The position numbers were made by a program, and so were the translations under genes. A stretch of DNA of 64,000 nucleotides from Kluyvera intermedia (GTDB lineage Bacteria > Pseudomonadota > Gammaproteobacteria > Enterobacterales > Enterobacteriaceae): the NCBI RefSeq assembly GCF_034424175.1, contig NZ_CP139986.1, positions 4,402,001 to 4,466,000 of the forward strand. The letters run 5' to 3'. The notes beneath the pieces are model-generated. The model did no database searches. It saw nothing but the letters and a program-made list of their open reading frames with translations, and was not told where the DNA came from. Shown one piece after another: positions 36,797-45,473 of the stretch; the stretch's first letter is position 1; each line of letters begins with the position of its first letter.

Positions 36797-38386
36797 ATGC
36801 AACAACGTCGTCCAGTCCGCCGCGCTCTGCTCAGTGTTTCTGACAAGGCCGGTATCATCGAGTTCGCCCAGGCACTTTCCGCACGTGGTGTGCAGTTGCT
36901 GTCTACAGGCGGTACCGCCCGTCTGTTAGCAGAGAAAGGTCTGCCGGTAACCGAAGTTTCCGATTACACCGGTTTCCCGGAAATGATGGATGGACGCGTG
37001 AAAACCCTGCATCCAAAAGTACACGGTGGCATTCTTGGCCGCCGCGGTCAGGACGACGCCATTATGGAACAGCATCACATCGAGCCTATCGATATGGTCG
37101 TCGTTAACCTTTACCCATTCGCCGAGACTGTTGCCCGTGAAGGCTGCTCGCTGGAAGATGCGGTAGAGAATATTGATATCGGCGGCCCAACCATGGTGCG
37201 CTCAGCGGCTAAGAACCACAAAGACGTCGCCATCGTAGTAAAGAGCAGTGACTACACCGCGATTATTAGCGAGATGGACGCTAACGACGGTTCGTTAACC
37301 CTCGACACCCGTTTCGACCTCGCCATTAAAGCTTTCGAACACACCGCCGCCTACGACAGCATGATTGCCAACTACTTCGGCAGCATGGTTCCGGCCTACC
37401 ACGGTGAAAGCAAAGAAGCTGCGGGTCGCTTCCCGCGTACTCTTAACCTGAACTTCATTAAGAAGCAGGATATGCGCTACGGCGAAAACAGCCACCAGCA
37501 AGCTGCCTTCTATATAGAAGAGAATGTTCAAGAGGCTTCCGTTGCCACCGCAACGCAGGTGCAGGGCAAAGCGCTCTCTTATAACAACATCGCCGATACC
37601 GATGCCGCGCTAGAATGTGTGAAAGAGTTCAACGAACCGGCCTGCGTTATTGTTAAGCACGCTAACCCGTGCGGCGTCGCGGTAAGTACCTCTATTTTCG
37701 AAGCCTACGACCGCGCCTATAAAACCGACCCAACCTCCGCGTTCGGCGGCATCATCGCTTTCAACCGTGAGCTGGATGCTGAAACGGCGCAAGCTATTAT
37801 CTCCCGCCAGTTTGTTGAAGTGATCATCGCGCCGTCTGCCACAGAAGAAGCACTGAAAATCACCGCCGCTAAACAGAACGTTCGCGTCCTGACCTGCGGT
37901 CAGTGGACAAGCCGCGTTGCCGGTCTGGACTTCAAACGCGTAAACGGTGGCCTGCTGGTTCAGGATCGTGATCTTGGTATGGTCACCGAAGGTGAACTGC
38001 GTGTGGTTTCCAAACGTCAGCCTACCGAACAAGAATTACGTGATGCGCTGTTCTGCTGGAAAGTGGCGAAATTCGTAAAATCTAACGCCATTGTTTACGC
38101 CAAAGAGAATATGACTATCGGGATAGGCGCAGGCCAGATGAGCCGCGTTTACTCTGCGAAAATCGCCGGGATTAAAGCCGCAGACGAAGGTCTGGAAGTG
38201 AAAGGTTCCGCCATGGCATCCGATGCCTTCTTCCCATTCCGCGATGGTATTGATGCCGCCGCGGCCGTCGGTGTGAGCTGTGTTATCCAGCCTGGCGGTT
38301 CTATTCGCGATGAAGAAGTGATTGCAGCCGCCGACGAACACGGCATCGCAATGATCTTCACCGACATGCGCCACTTCCGCCATTAA
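36797..38386 (+). CDS. purH: Bifunctional AICAR transformylase/IMP cyclohydrolase
   Basis: 529-residue PurH, catalysing the last two steps of IMP synthesis. The N-terminal cyclohydrolase domain (MGS-like) has LLSTGGTARLLAEKG and VKTLHPKVHGGILGRRG. The C-terminal transformylase domain has RYGENSHQQAAFY, VKHANPCGVAV with the catalytic Lys-His, and DAFFPFRDGID. Same length as E. coli PurH. The ATG is preceded by AGGGGA. First gene of purHD, under the PurR box, with purD 15 bp downstream. Confidence 0.98.
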   Translation: MQQRRPVRRALLSVSDKAGIIEFAQALSARGVQLLSTGGTARLLAEKGLPVTEVSDYTGFPEMMDGRVKTLHPKVHGGILGRRGQDDAIMEQHHIEPIDMVVVNLYPFAETVAREGCSLEDAVENIDIGGPTMVRSAAKNHKDVAIVVKSSDYTAIISEMDANDGSLTLDTRFDLAIKAFEHTAAYDSMIANYFGSMVPAYHGESKEAAGRFPRTLNLNFIKKQDMRYGENSHQQAAFYIEENVQEASVATATQVQGKALSYNNIADTDAALECVKEFNEPACVIVKHANPCGVAVSTSIFEAYDRAYKTDPTSAFGGIIAFNRELDAETAQAIISRQFVEVIIAPSATEEALKITAAKQNVRVLTCGQWTSRVAGLDFKRVNGGLLVQDRDLGMVTEGELRVVSKRQPTEQELRDALFCWKVAKFVKSNAIVYAKENMTIGIGAGQMSRVYSAKIAGIKAADEGLEVKGSAMASDAFFPFRDGIDAAAAVGVSCVIQPGGSIRDEEVIAAADEHGIAMIFTDMRHFRH

Positions 38387-38401
38387 TTTACGGAGCAGAC
38401 G

Positions 38402-39691
38402 ATGAAAGTATTAGTTATTGGCAACGGTGGGCGTGAGCACGCCCTGGCCTGGAAAGCAGTACAGTCGCCAAACGTCGAGACCGTTTTTGTTGCCCCAGGC
38501 AACGCGGGCACCGCGCTGGAGCCTGCACTGCAAAACGTGGCTATCGGCGTCACCGATATCCCGGCACTGCTGGCCTTTGCCCAGAGCGAGAAAATTGATC
38601 TGACCATTGTTGGCCCGGAAGCGCCGCTGGTCATTGGTGTGGTCGACGCCTTCCGCGCCGCCGGTCTGAAAATCTTTGGCCCAACCGAAGGTGCCGCGCA
38701 GCTTGAAGGATCAAAAGCCTTCACCAAAGATTTCCTCGCCCGCCACCAGATCCCCACGGCCGAGTACCAGAACTTCACCGAAATCGAACCCGCGCTGGCT
38801 TACCTGCGCGAGAAAGGCGCACCGATCGTCATCAAGGCCGACGGCCTGGCTGCCGGTAAAGGTGTTATCGTGGCGATGACGCTTGAAGAAGCCGAAGCCG
38901 CCGTTCACGACATGCTGGCTGGCAATGCCTTTGGCGATGCAGGTCACCGTATCGTGATCGAAGAGTTCCTCGACGGTGAAGAGGCAAGCTTCATTGTGAT
39001 GGTCGACGGCGAGCACGTGCTGCCAATGGCCACCAGCCAGGATCACAAACGCGTGGGTAATGGCGACACCGGCCCGAACACCGGCGGAATGGGCGCATAT
39101 TCCCCGGCGCCAGTTGTGACCGATGAAGTTCATCAGCGCACCATGGAACGCATCATCTGGCCAACCGTAAAAGGCATGGCGGCGGAAGGTAACACCTACA
39201 CCGGCTTTCTGTATGCGGGTCTGATGATCGACAAACAGGGCAACCCGAAAGTTATCGAGTTCAACTGCCGCTTTGGCGATCCGGAAACTCAGCCGATCAT
39301 GCTGCGCATGAAATCGGACCTGGTGGATCTGTGCCTCGCCGCCTGTAACGGTAAGCTGGATGAAAAGACTTCCGAGTGGGATGAACGCGCAGCATTAGGC
39401 GTAGTGATCGCCGCAGGCGGTTATCCAGCCGATTACCGTACCGGAGACGTTATCCACGGCCTGCCGCTGGAAGAAGCGTTAGACGGCAAAGTATTCCACG
39501 CCGGGACTAAACTTGCCGACGACGACCGCGTACTGACAAACGGCGGTCGCGTCCTTTGCTCTACCGCGCTGGGTCATACCGTTGCCGAAGCACAGCAGCG
39601 CGCTTACGCGTTAATGACCGATATTCACTGGGACGGCAGCTTTAGCCGTAACGATATCGGCTGGCGCGCCATCGAGCGTGAGCAAAACTAA
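38402..39691 (+). CDS. purD: Phosphoribosylamine-glycine ligase
   Basis: 429-residue ATP-grasp ligase making glycinamide ribonucleotide, the second step of purine synthesis. Signatures are VIGNGGREHALAWK at the N-terminus, PIVIKADGLAAGKGVIVAMT (ATP-grasp), RVGNGDTGPNTGGMGAYSPA and EFNCRFGDPETQP. The ATG at 38402 follows GGAGCAGACG. Co-transcribed with purH and ended by a strong terminator. E. coli carries zraPSR after purD; none is seen here. Confidence 0.98.
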   Translation: MKVLVIGNGGREHALAWKAVQSPNVETVFVAPGNAGTALEPALQNVAIGVTDIPALLAFAQSEKIDLTIVGPEAPLVIGVVDAFRAAGLKIFGPTEGAAQLEGSKAFTKDFLARHQIPTAEYQNFTEIEPALAYLREKGAPIVIKADGLAAGKGVIVAMTLEEAEAAVHDMLAGNAFGDAGHRIVIEEFLDGEEASFIVMVDGEHVLPMATSQDHKRVGNGDTGPNTGGMGAYSPAPVVTDEVHQRTMERIIWPTVKGMAAEGNTYTGFLYAGLMIDKQGNPKVIEFNCRFGDPETQPIMLRMKSDLVDLCLAACNGKLDEKTSEWDERAALGVVIAAGGYPADYRTGDVIHGLPLEEALDGKVFHAGTKLADDDRVLTNGGRVLCSTALGHTVAEAQQRAYALMTDIHWDGSFSRNDIGWRAIEREQN

Positions 39692-39735
39692 CGGTTGAGT
39701 GTGGCCAACGGCGTTTGGCGCATTATATCTAATTA

Positions 39736-39771
39736 ACGGGTGGCTTCATTTTTGTTGCCGCCCGTTTTTTT
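39736..39771 (+). terminator. Terminator of purHD
   Basis: Stem ACGGGTGGC / GCCGCCCGT (with one G-T pair) and a 12-base loop, followed by seven T residues, 45 bp after the purD stop. Confidence 0.92.
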
Positions 39772-39788
39772 GTCGCCGTGAGTTGGCC

Positions 39789-40487
39789 TTAGAAGGTTTT
39801 CTCCGTCGGCTGCCAGGTACAGTAGTCCTGATTCGCCACCAGCAGGAGCTGCGAGCCTTCAGGCGCTTCCAGCCAGGCGATACTCACCTCTACGCGAGAA
39901 CGGCTCTGGCGACTGGCGATATGCCCCAGGGCGCGGGAGTCAAAATCAGGTTTGACCGTGTCCCCTTCACAGGTTGTCACGCTCTGGTCCGCATGCCAGC
40001 GTCCCTGACGCAACACAACCTTCCCCAGGCGCAGTGCGTCGCTGGTCTGGCGGATCTGCTCAGCGCGATAGCGATAAAGCGCCACCTGGTCGCTGGAGAG
40101 CTGCTGTTTGTGCCCATCAACCTCACGTTGCATAAAGCTCAACTCGCCGTTGCTATCAAAACGGGCGCGGATATGTTCCGGAGGTTTACTGTAGATATTC
40201 AGTTCAATCAGTTGCAGCCTATCACCCTGCCAGCGGTACTCACTGGTTGAGGTGCTGCCACTGTGCCACGGGCTGAAGGCGGTCAGCAGGCGCGTCTCGC
40301 CACCGCTATCTTTACGCCAGATGCGCACAGCACCTTGCGTGTCAGCATAGCCGCTGGCGGTAAAAGGGGGTAATGCGTTGTTATGACTACAAGCTGTCAG
40401 CAACAGTATGCCTGCCAGCCCCGATAAACGACGCCAGATAAACGAAAGGGGCGAAACCGCCCCTTCTTTAAAACTGTTCACTGCCAC
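39789..40487 (-). CDS. yjaH: YjaH, DUF1481 lipoprotein
   Basis: Up to 232 residues, matching E. coli YjaH (231). The N-terminus is a lipoprotein signal with a lipobox (GILLLTACSHNN). The middle contains EYRWQGDRLQLIELNIYSKP and the C-terminus ends PTEKTF. Function unknown. Only GTG codons at 40487 and 40481 can start this frame, and neither has a good ribosome site. The first 12 or so codons also encode the hupA terminator hairpin, so yjaH is either translated from read-through transcripts or uses another start. It follows hupA by 6 bp, so the IS in hupA may also reduce its expression. Confidence 0.8.
   Translation of the reverse strand: MAVNSFKEGAVSPLSFIWRRLSGLAGILLLTACSHNNALPPFTASGYADTQGAVRIWRKDSGGETRLLTAFSPWHSGSTSTSEYRWQGDRLQLIELNIYSKPPEHIRARFDSNGELSFMQREVDGHKQQLSSDQVALYRYRAEQIRQTSDALRLGKVVLRQGRWHADQSVTTCEGDTVKPDFDSRALGHIASRQSRSRVEVSIAWLEAPEGSQLLLVANQDYCTWQPTEKTF
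40446..40465 (-). terminator. Terminator of hupA inside the start of yjaH
   Basis: Stem AAGGGGCG / CGCCCCTT with a GTTT loop on the minus strand, followed by TCGTTT. It lies 28 bp after the hupA stop and inside the N-terminal codons of yjaH. Confidence 0.75.
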
Positions 40488-40493
40488 GCAATC

Positions 40494-40683
40494 TTACTTA
40501 ACTGCGTCTTTCAGAGCTTTGCCTGAAACAAATGCCGGCACGTTAGCTGCGGCGATTTTGATTTCGTTACCGGTCTGTGGGTTACGGCCGGTACGCTCAG
40601 CGCGGTGGTTCACTTTGAAGGTACCGAAACCAACCAGTTGTACAGCTTCACCTTCTTTCAGAGACTCAGTAATAGCAGCCAGG
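40494..40683 (-). pseudogene. hupA: hupA 3' fragment (HU-alpha), cut by an IS3-family element
   Basis: Carries codons 30-90 of the nucleoid protein HU-alpha, including the DNA-binding arm region FGTFKVNHRAERTGRNPQTG and the C-terminus GKALKDAVK. The N-terminal 29 codons lie at 41913-41998 beyond the IS. Joining the two parts and removing one AGG repeat gives an intact 90-residue HU-alpha. A 71-residue frame starting at a GTG inside the IS end (40709) could express the C-terminal part without the first two helices; it would probably not dimerise normally. One residue differs from the E. coli sequence I recall (GNEIK for GKEIK). Confidence 0.95.
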
Positions 40684-40701
40684 TGAATCGCCACGGATAA
40701 T

Positions 40702-41514
40702 CTAGACACTTCCTAGCCGTTGATAATACTGGTTTTCATATTCTGTCGGTGACATCTGATCGCTGGAACCATGCCGACGCTTACTGTTATAAAACATTTC
40801 GATGTAATCAAAAATATCGCTGCGGGCTTCTTCCCGCGTTCCGTAGCTCTTTTTCTTTATCCGTTCGCGTTTCAACAACTGGAAAAAGCTTTCTGCAACC
40901 GCATTATCATGGCAGTTACCGCGACGGCTCATGCTGCCCTCCAGGCCGTGTGATTTCAGGAACGACTGCCACTCATGGCTTGTGTACTGACTGCCCTGAT
41001 CCGAATGAACCAGCACCTGTTTTTGGGGATTACGGCGCCATACAGCCATCAGCAGTGCGTTCAGGACAATGTCCTTTGTCATCCGGGATTGCATGGACCA
41101 GCCGATAATTTTGCGTGAGAACAGATCAACAACCACGGCAAGATACAGCCAGCCTTCGTGGGTCCTGATGTAGGTTATGTCCGTTACCCAACGCTTATCC
41201 GGAGCATCCGGATTGAACTGTCGCTGGAGCCTGTTGGGCGACACGATACTGGGCTCGCCTTTACGTGCCCGCGGGCTCCGGTATCCGACCTGAGCCTTTA
41301 TCCCGACACGTTTCATCAGTCGCCAGACTCTGTTCACTCCGCACTGTTGCCCGCTGTCCCGCAGATCCAGATGGATTTTGCGATAACCATAGACGCATCC
41401 CGATTCCAGCCAGAACTGTTTAATCTGTCCTGTCAGTCTCAGGTCTGCCTGATGGCGTTGTGAATGCGGCTGCTGAAGCCAGGCGTAAAAACCACTGGGA
41501 TGAACATCCAGCAC
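40702..41514 (-). CDS. IS3-family transposase OrfB (DDE catalytic part)
   Basis: 270-residue rve-type integrase domain with the DDE catalytic triad: Asp in WVTDITYIRT, Asp in LVHSDQGSQYTS and Glu in DNAVAESFFQLLKRE. The upstream HTH_21-type region with GCVYGYRKIHLDL is present. The frame is open further upstream and is normally joined to OrfA by a -1 frameshift at the A-run 41604-41610, so the true product is an OrfAB fusion. The start at 41514 is only the first conventional start in this frame. Confidence 0.93.
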   Translation of the reverse strand: MLDVHPSGFYAWLQQPHSQRHQADLRLTGQIKQFWLESGCVYGYRKIHLDLRDSGQQCGVNRVWRLMKRVGIKAQVGYRSPRARKGEPSIVSPNRLQRQFNPDAPDKRWVTDITYIRTHEGWLYLAVVVDLFSRKIIGWSMQSRMTKDIVLNALLMAVWRRNPQKQVLVHSDQGSQYTSHEWQSFLKSHGLEGSMSRRGNCHDNAVAESFFQLLKRERIKKKSYGTREEARSDIFDYIEMFYNSKRRHGSSDQMSPTEYENQYYQRLGSV

Positions 41515-41570
41515 CCGACAGAGCAGGCGAACAGGCCAGCAACAGGTGTTGTCACGGATAAAGGCGTACC

Positions 41571-41855
41571 TCAGTCGGACAGCTTTGCGAAGTACGCCGC
41601 GGCTTTTTTTAATATGTCCCGTTCGTCGGTAACCCGCTTCAGCTCTTTCTGGAGACGGCGGATCTCGGCCTGAGCATCTGACTGTTCTTTATTAGCGGAA
41701 GAATCCGGACCGTACTTCTTTATCCAGGCGTAAAGGCTGTGGGTGGTGATATCGAGACGTGTTGCAACGCTGGCAACAGAATAACCGCGATCAACAACCT
41801 GTTTGACTGCTTCAGTTTTAAACTCTTCGGGATAACGCTTACCGCTCATGGGCAC
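41571..41855 (-). CDS. IS3-family transposase OrfA
   Basis: 94-residue protein with an N-terminal helix-turn-helix (KRYPEEFKTEAVKQVVDRG then SVATRLDITTHSLYAWIKKY) followed by a leucine-zipper-like coiled coil (EIRRLQKELKRVTDERDIL). It ends LKKAAAYFAKLSD; the AAAAAAAG sequence in the LKK codons (41604-41610) is the likely -1 frameshift site for OrfAB. First gene of the IS inside hupA. Confidence 0.93.
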   Translation of the reverse strand: MPMSGKRYPEEFKTEAVKQVVDRGYSVASVATRLDITTHSLYAWIKKYGPDSSANKEQSDAQAEIRRLQKELKRVTDERDILKKAAAYFAKLSD

Positions 41856-41912
41856 CTCTCTTTAAGCCATCTTAAATGACTCTGAGGTGTCTGTTAAACC
41901 CGTGGCGATTCA

Positions 41913-41998
41913 AGGGTGGATTCCAGTGCAGCTTTAGCCTGGGTTTTAGACAGTTCAGCCTTGTCCGCAATTACATCAATCAGTTGAGTCTTGTTCAT
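41913..41998 (-). pseudogene. hupA: hupA 5' fragment
   Basis: Starts MNKTQLIDVIADKAELSKTQ with the ribosome site AAGGATAACTT upstream, then AKAALESTL, the first 29 residues of HU-alpha. Reading continues five codons into the IS end (ESPRV) and stops. The native promoter is still attached, so a useless 34-residue peptide may be made. Confidence 0.95.
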
Positions 41999-42184
41999 AA
42001 GTTATCCTTACAATGTGTTTATCGCTTGCTAAGCATCGAGTGCGACGGAAATGCCAAAAAAGCACCCACCTGCATACACGCACCGATAGCCACTTTTTTT
42101 CGCCCTCCAAATGTAGACCAGACGGGGGGCAGATGTGAAGCCTTCAGGCGTGACAATTCAGGCGGTAAATCACGTTTTATTGTC
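41999..42184. promoter_or_regulatory. hupA upstream region
   Basis: 186 bp between yjaG and the hupA start. It must contain the hupA promoter on the minus strand, now driving only the truncated fragment. No gene is seen. Confidence 0.4.
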
Positions 42185-42775
42185 TCATTGCTGAAAATTT
42201 ATACCAATATTGCTCTCACCGGCTTCCCGGAGGTCTGCACGCAGTCCTTTAATCAGTTCAAGGTCCCGTTCTTCACACTCGGCTAAAAGACGGAAAATCT
42301 CCCACTGAATGTCCCATTCTTGCTCGACGGCAGGGTTCAATCTCAGCTCTTCATCGGTCATTTCTTGACCTGCCTGAGTCATTTCCAACATCGCTACAGT
42401 GGTAATGGAACACTTACTGACTTCGATAGCGTGCTCGAGCGTTTCGCCACTCAAACGAGAATGAATTAATTCACTCAACGCGACGCAAGCATCGATTGCC
42501 GGATAGACGCCGTACAAATCATAGTCGTCGGCTACCGGAATCGCCTCTTCAAACTTTTCCAGCTGGCTGTCGAAATTGATTTTGGCATCTTTGACCGTTA
42601 ACGATTCCCAAACCAAATCGAGAATGCGGCGATAAATTTGTCCATCACCAAATTCCGTCTGCTTACAAAACATGGCGTAGTTCGGGTACATGCGTTCGCA
42701 CAGGCAAGCCATAAAAGTGACGTGCTGCCAGCTTTCCAGCTTCTCCAGACGCAGATGAATCGGATTTTGTAACAT
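42185..42775 (-). CDS. yjaG: YjaG, DUF416 family protein
   Basis: 196-residue soluble, acidic, mostly helical protein with the length of E. coli YjaG. It starts MLQNPIHLRLEKLESWQHVT and ends SNIGINFQQ; the FMACLCERMYPNYAMF and YGVYPAIDACVALSELIHS blocks belong to the DUF416 family. Function unknown. It lies 33 bp after nfi and upstream of hupA, as in E. coli. Confidence 0.94.
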   Translation of the reverse strand: MLQNPIHLRLEKLESWQHVTFMACLCERMYPNYAMFCKQTEFGDGQIYRRILDLVWESLTVKDAKINFDSQLEKFEEAIPVADDYDLYGVYPAIDACVALSELIHSRLSGETLEHAIEVSKCSITTVAMLEMTQAGQEMTDEELRLNPAVEQEWDIQWEIFRLLAECEERDLELIKGLRADLREAGESNIGINFQQ

Positions 42776-42808
42776 GATGAGTTCTCAAATACGGAAATTA
42801 ACCGCAGT

Positions 42809-43489
42809 TTACCCGATATGGGGCGCTTTTGCTGCAAGGCGCGTAAAAGCCGGTCGCCCTGATGCCACGGCATCTGCCCAGCGGGTGGGTTCAGGCAGGC
42901 GATAACCGTTCATACAGCGCTGTACCCATGTCAGGGCGCTATCCAGACTTACCCGATGTCCCGTCGAAATAAATAACGGGTTACAACGTACTTTGCTGCG
43001 CCAGACCCATGCTAATTGCTCACCTTTGTCCAGCAACGGTGCCAATGCGCCGGGCTCTGCGGCAAGCGGCTCAAATTTGCCACAGAGCCGCTTTTTCGCC
43101 ACACCAATCGTTGGGACGTCCACCAGCAGACCAAAATGGCTGGCAACACCAAGCCGACGGGGGTGGGAAATACCGTGACCATCAACAAACAGCAGGTCGG
43201 GCTTATGCGATAGCTGCTGCCATGCCGCCATCAGCGCAGGGGTTTCACGAAAAGAGAGGAAGCCGGGAATGTACGGCATGGTGGTGGCGACACGCGCCAC
43301 CTGATACTCGACCAACTCCAGCGAAGGATACGATAACAACACCATCGCCGCTCGCGTCACTTCACCGCCCTGCTCGAAACCGACATCCGCCCCGCCGATC
43401 AGATCCGGCGGATCGTTATCAAGGCGATCCTCAAGGATCACCGAGGAGGCCAGTTCAAGCTGCTGCGCGCGTAGTGCCGCGAGGTCCAT
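42809..43489 (-). CDS. nfi: Endonuclease V
   Basis: 226-residue DNA repair nuclease that cuts next to deaminated bases such as hypoxanthine. The metal-binding residues are visible: Asp in IGGADVGFEQGG, Glu in GFLSFRETPAL and Asp in LFVDGHGISHPR, and the product strand GVAKKRL is conserved. I chose the ATG at 43489, which has AAGGA at a suitable spacing; another ATG two codons upstream is too close to the ribosome site. It starts 9 bp after hemE, so the two are co-transcribed. Confidence 0.96.
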   Translation of the reverse strand: MDLAALRAQQLELASSVILEDRLDNDPPDLIGGADVGFEQGGEVTRAAMVLLSYPSLELVEYQVARVATTMPYIPGFLSFRETPALMAAWQQLSHKPDLLFVDGHGISHPRRLGVASHFGLLVDVPTIGVAKKRLCGKFEPLAAEPGALAPLLDKGEQLAWVWRSKVRCNPLFISTGHRVSLDSALTWVQRCMNGYRLPEPTRWADAVASGRPAFTRLAAKAPHIG

Positions 43490-43498
43490 ATTCATTCC

Positions 43499-44563
43499 TT
43501 AGCGATGATATTGCGCCGACAGACGGTGTACAGCCTCCACAAAGACGCCCGCATGTTCCGGCGGCACATCCTGATGGATACCGTGACCGAGGTTAAAGAC
43601 ATGCCCTTCGCCCTGGCCGAAGCCTGCAAGAATCGTCGAGACTTCCTCTTCGATACGCGGTGCCGGTGCGTACAGCATGGACGGGTCCATGTTGCCCTGC
43701 AACGCAACCTTGTGGCCGACACGACGGCGCGCATCGGCGATATCAACAGTCCAGTCGAGGCCCAACGCATCACAGCCGGTTTCCGCCATCGCCTCCAGCC
43801 ACTGTCCGCCACCTTTGGTGAACAGCGTGACCGGCACGCGACGACCCTCGTTTTCACGCAACAGGCCATCGACAATTTTGTGCATGTAGTACAAAGAGAA
43901 CTGCTGGTAATCGCGACCAGTCAGCACGCCGCCCCAGGTGTCGAAAATCATCACCGACTGTGCGCCCGCTTTAATCTGCGCGTTGAGGTACAGCGTGACG
44001 CTCTGCGCCAGCTTATCGAGCAGCAGATGCAGCGATTTCGGATCGGCATACATCATCTTTTTAATGACGGTAAAGGCTTTGCTGCTGCCACCTTCAACCA
44101 TATAGGTCGCCAGCGTCCACGGGCTACCGGAGAAGCCAATCAGCGGCACTTCACCTTTCAGTTCACGGCGGATGGTACGCACCGCGTTCATGACATAGCC
44201 CAGTTCGCCTTCCGGGTCTGGAATTGGCAGTTTTTCAACGTCAGCTTTACTGGTGATTGGCGAGGTAAAGCGCGGGCCTTCCCCGGTTTCAAAATAGAGT
44301 CCCAGCCCCATGGCATCCGGAATAGTCAGGATATCGGAGAAGAGGATCGCCGCATCAAGCGGGTAGCGGCGCAGCGGCTGCAGCGTGACCTCACAGGCCA
44401 GCTCCGCATTTTTACACAGCGACATAAAGTCGCCCGCCTGAGCCCGGGTAGCCTTATACTCTGGCAAATAACGGCCAGCCTGACGCATCATCCATACCGG
44501 AGTGACATCAACGGGTTGGCGCAACAGCGCACGCAGATAACGATCGTTCTTCAGTTCGGTCAT
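43499..44563 (-). CDS. hemE: Uroporphyrinogen decarboxylase
   Basis: 354-residue enzyme converting uroporphyrinogen III to coproporphyrinogen III in haem synthesis. Both family signatures are present: PVWMMRQAGRYLPEYK near the N-terminus and IGFSGSPWTLATYMVEGG in the middle, with FNLGHGIHQDVPPEH near the C-terminus. Same length as E. coli HemE. Located in the nudC-hemE-nfi-yjaG cluster. Confidence 0.97.
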   Translation of the reverse strand: MTELKNDRYLRALLRQPVDVTPVWMMRQAGRYLPEYKATRAQAGDFMSLCKNAELACEVTLQPLRRYPLDAAILFSDILTIPDAMGLGLYFETGEGPRFTSPITSKADVEKLPIPDPEGELGYVMNAVRTIRRELKGEVPLIGFSGSPWTLATYMVEGGSSKAFTVIKKMMYADPKSLHLLLDKLAQSVTLYLNAQIKAGAQSVMIFDTWGGVLTGRDYQQFSLYYMHKIVDGLLRENEGRRVPVTLFTKGGGQWLEAMAETGCDALGLDWTVDIADARRRVGHKVALQGNMDPSMLYAPAPRIEEEVSTILAGFGQGEGHVFNLGHGIHQDVPPEHAGVFVEAVHRLSAQYHR

Positions 44564-44602
44564 TTTACATTCCTTTAGCGTTGATGCGCCCAGTGTAACA
44601 TG

Positions 44603-45376
44603 TCACTCATACTCGGCCCGACACATTGCCACGGTATCTTCTATCAGACGGCGTGCCACAGTACCCGGTGGCGGAAGCAGCGGTAAATCGTCATAGCGAT
44701 ACCAGTTTGCCGTCAACAGTTCTTTCGGGTCGATAACAATCTCACCGCTATCGTATTCCGCCATATAGGCAGTCATCAGCGATTGTGGGAACGGCCATGG
44801 CTGTGAAGTGACGTAGCGTAGGTTCTTCACCTTGATACCACTCTCTTCCATGACCTCACGCGCCACAGCCTGTTCCAGCGTTTCACCCACTTCGACAAAA
44901 CCTGCCAGCACGGTATGTACACCGTTACGGTGGCGAACATGCTGAGCCAGCAAAATAGAATCATCACGCCGAATCGCAACAATAATGCACGGCGCAATTT
45001 GCGGATAGTAGCGTTCGCGGCAGTGGCTACAGAGCATCGCCCATTCGGTTTTGCTCGGATGCATGGTGTGACCGCAGTAACCGCAGAATTTGTGTGAGCG
45101 GTAAAACTCTGTCAGTTGTACGCCACGCCCAGCAAGCTGGAACAGCCCCACATCCTGATCGAGCACTTGCCGTACCGATCCCATATCGTGACGACGGTGT
45201 TGCTGTACTAGCCAGACCGGCAGGCCTTCCCATTCACCAATTTGCTGTGCGGGTAGCCCCACAAGATCGAAATTTACCGCTTCGCCGCAGGGCAATTCCC
45301 CACCGGGCAGCCATAATTTTTGTTCGTGGCTGACGATCCACCAACCGCGATCCCATTTTTCAATTATACGATCCAT
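44603..45376 (-). CDS. nudC: NudC, NAD-capped RNA hydrolase / NADH pyrophosphatase
   Basis: 257-residue Nudix hydrolase that removes the NAD cap from RNA and cleaves NADH. The zinc-binding cysteines are CGYC and CSHC; the Nudix box reads GFVEVGETLEQAVAREVMEE and is followed by the NudC-type SQPWPFPQS motif, which marks NADH specificity. The start at 45376 gives the E. coli length. It is upstream of hemE by 39 bp and divergent from rsd. Confidence 0.97.
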   Translation of the reverse strand: MDRIIEKWDRGWWIVSHEQKLWLPGGELPCGEAVNFDLVGLPAQQIGEWEGLPVWLVQQHRRHDMGSVRQVLDQDVGLFQLAGRGVQLTEFYRSHKFCGYCGHTMHPSKTEWAMLCSHCRERYYPQIAPCIIVAIRRDDSILLAQHVRHRNGVHTVLAGFVEVGETLEQAVAREVMEESGIKVKNLRYVTSQPWPFPQSLMTAYMAEYDSGEIVIDPKELLTANWYRYDDLPLLPPPGTVARRLIEDTVAMCRAEYE

Positions 45377-45473
45377 ATCTCTTGCGCAACCTTTGCTTCA
45401 CAGGCATGTTGTTAACATTATTATTACATAACGACGTGAGCAGATTTTAACCTTACCGATGCGGGGTCAACCT

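Larger units (their letters stand above)
40684..41912 (-). mobile_element. IS3-family insertion sequence (1229 bp) with 3-bp target duplication
   Basis: The ends are inverted repeats beginning TGAATCGCCACGG, at 40684 and, reversed, at 41912. The flanks carry a direct AGG duplication (40681-40683 and 41913-41915); 3-bp duplications are typical of this family. Inside are two overlapping-frame genes with a slippery A7G run, the IS3-family arrangement. I do not recognise the specific named element. Ends, frames and catalytic residues are intact, so it is probably active. It is inserted in hupA in the same orientation. Confidence 0.95.
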
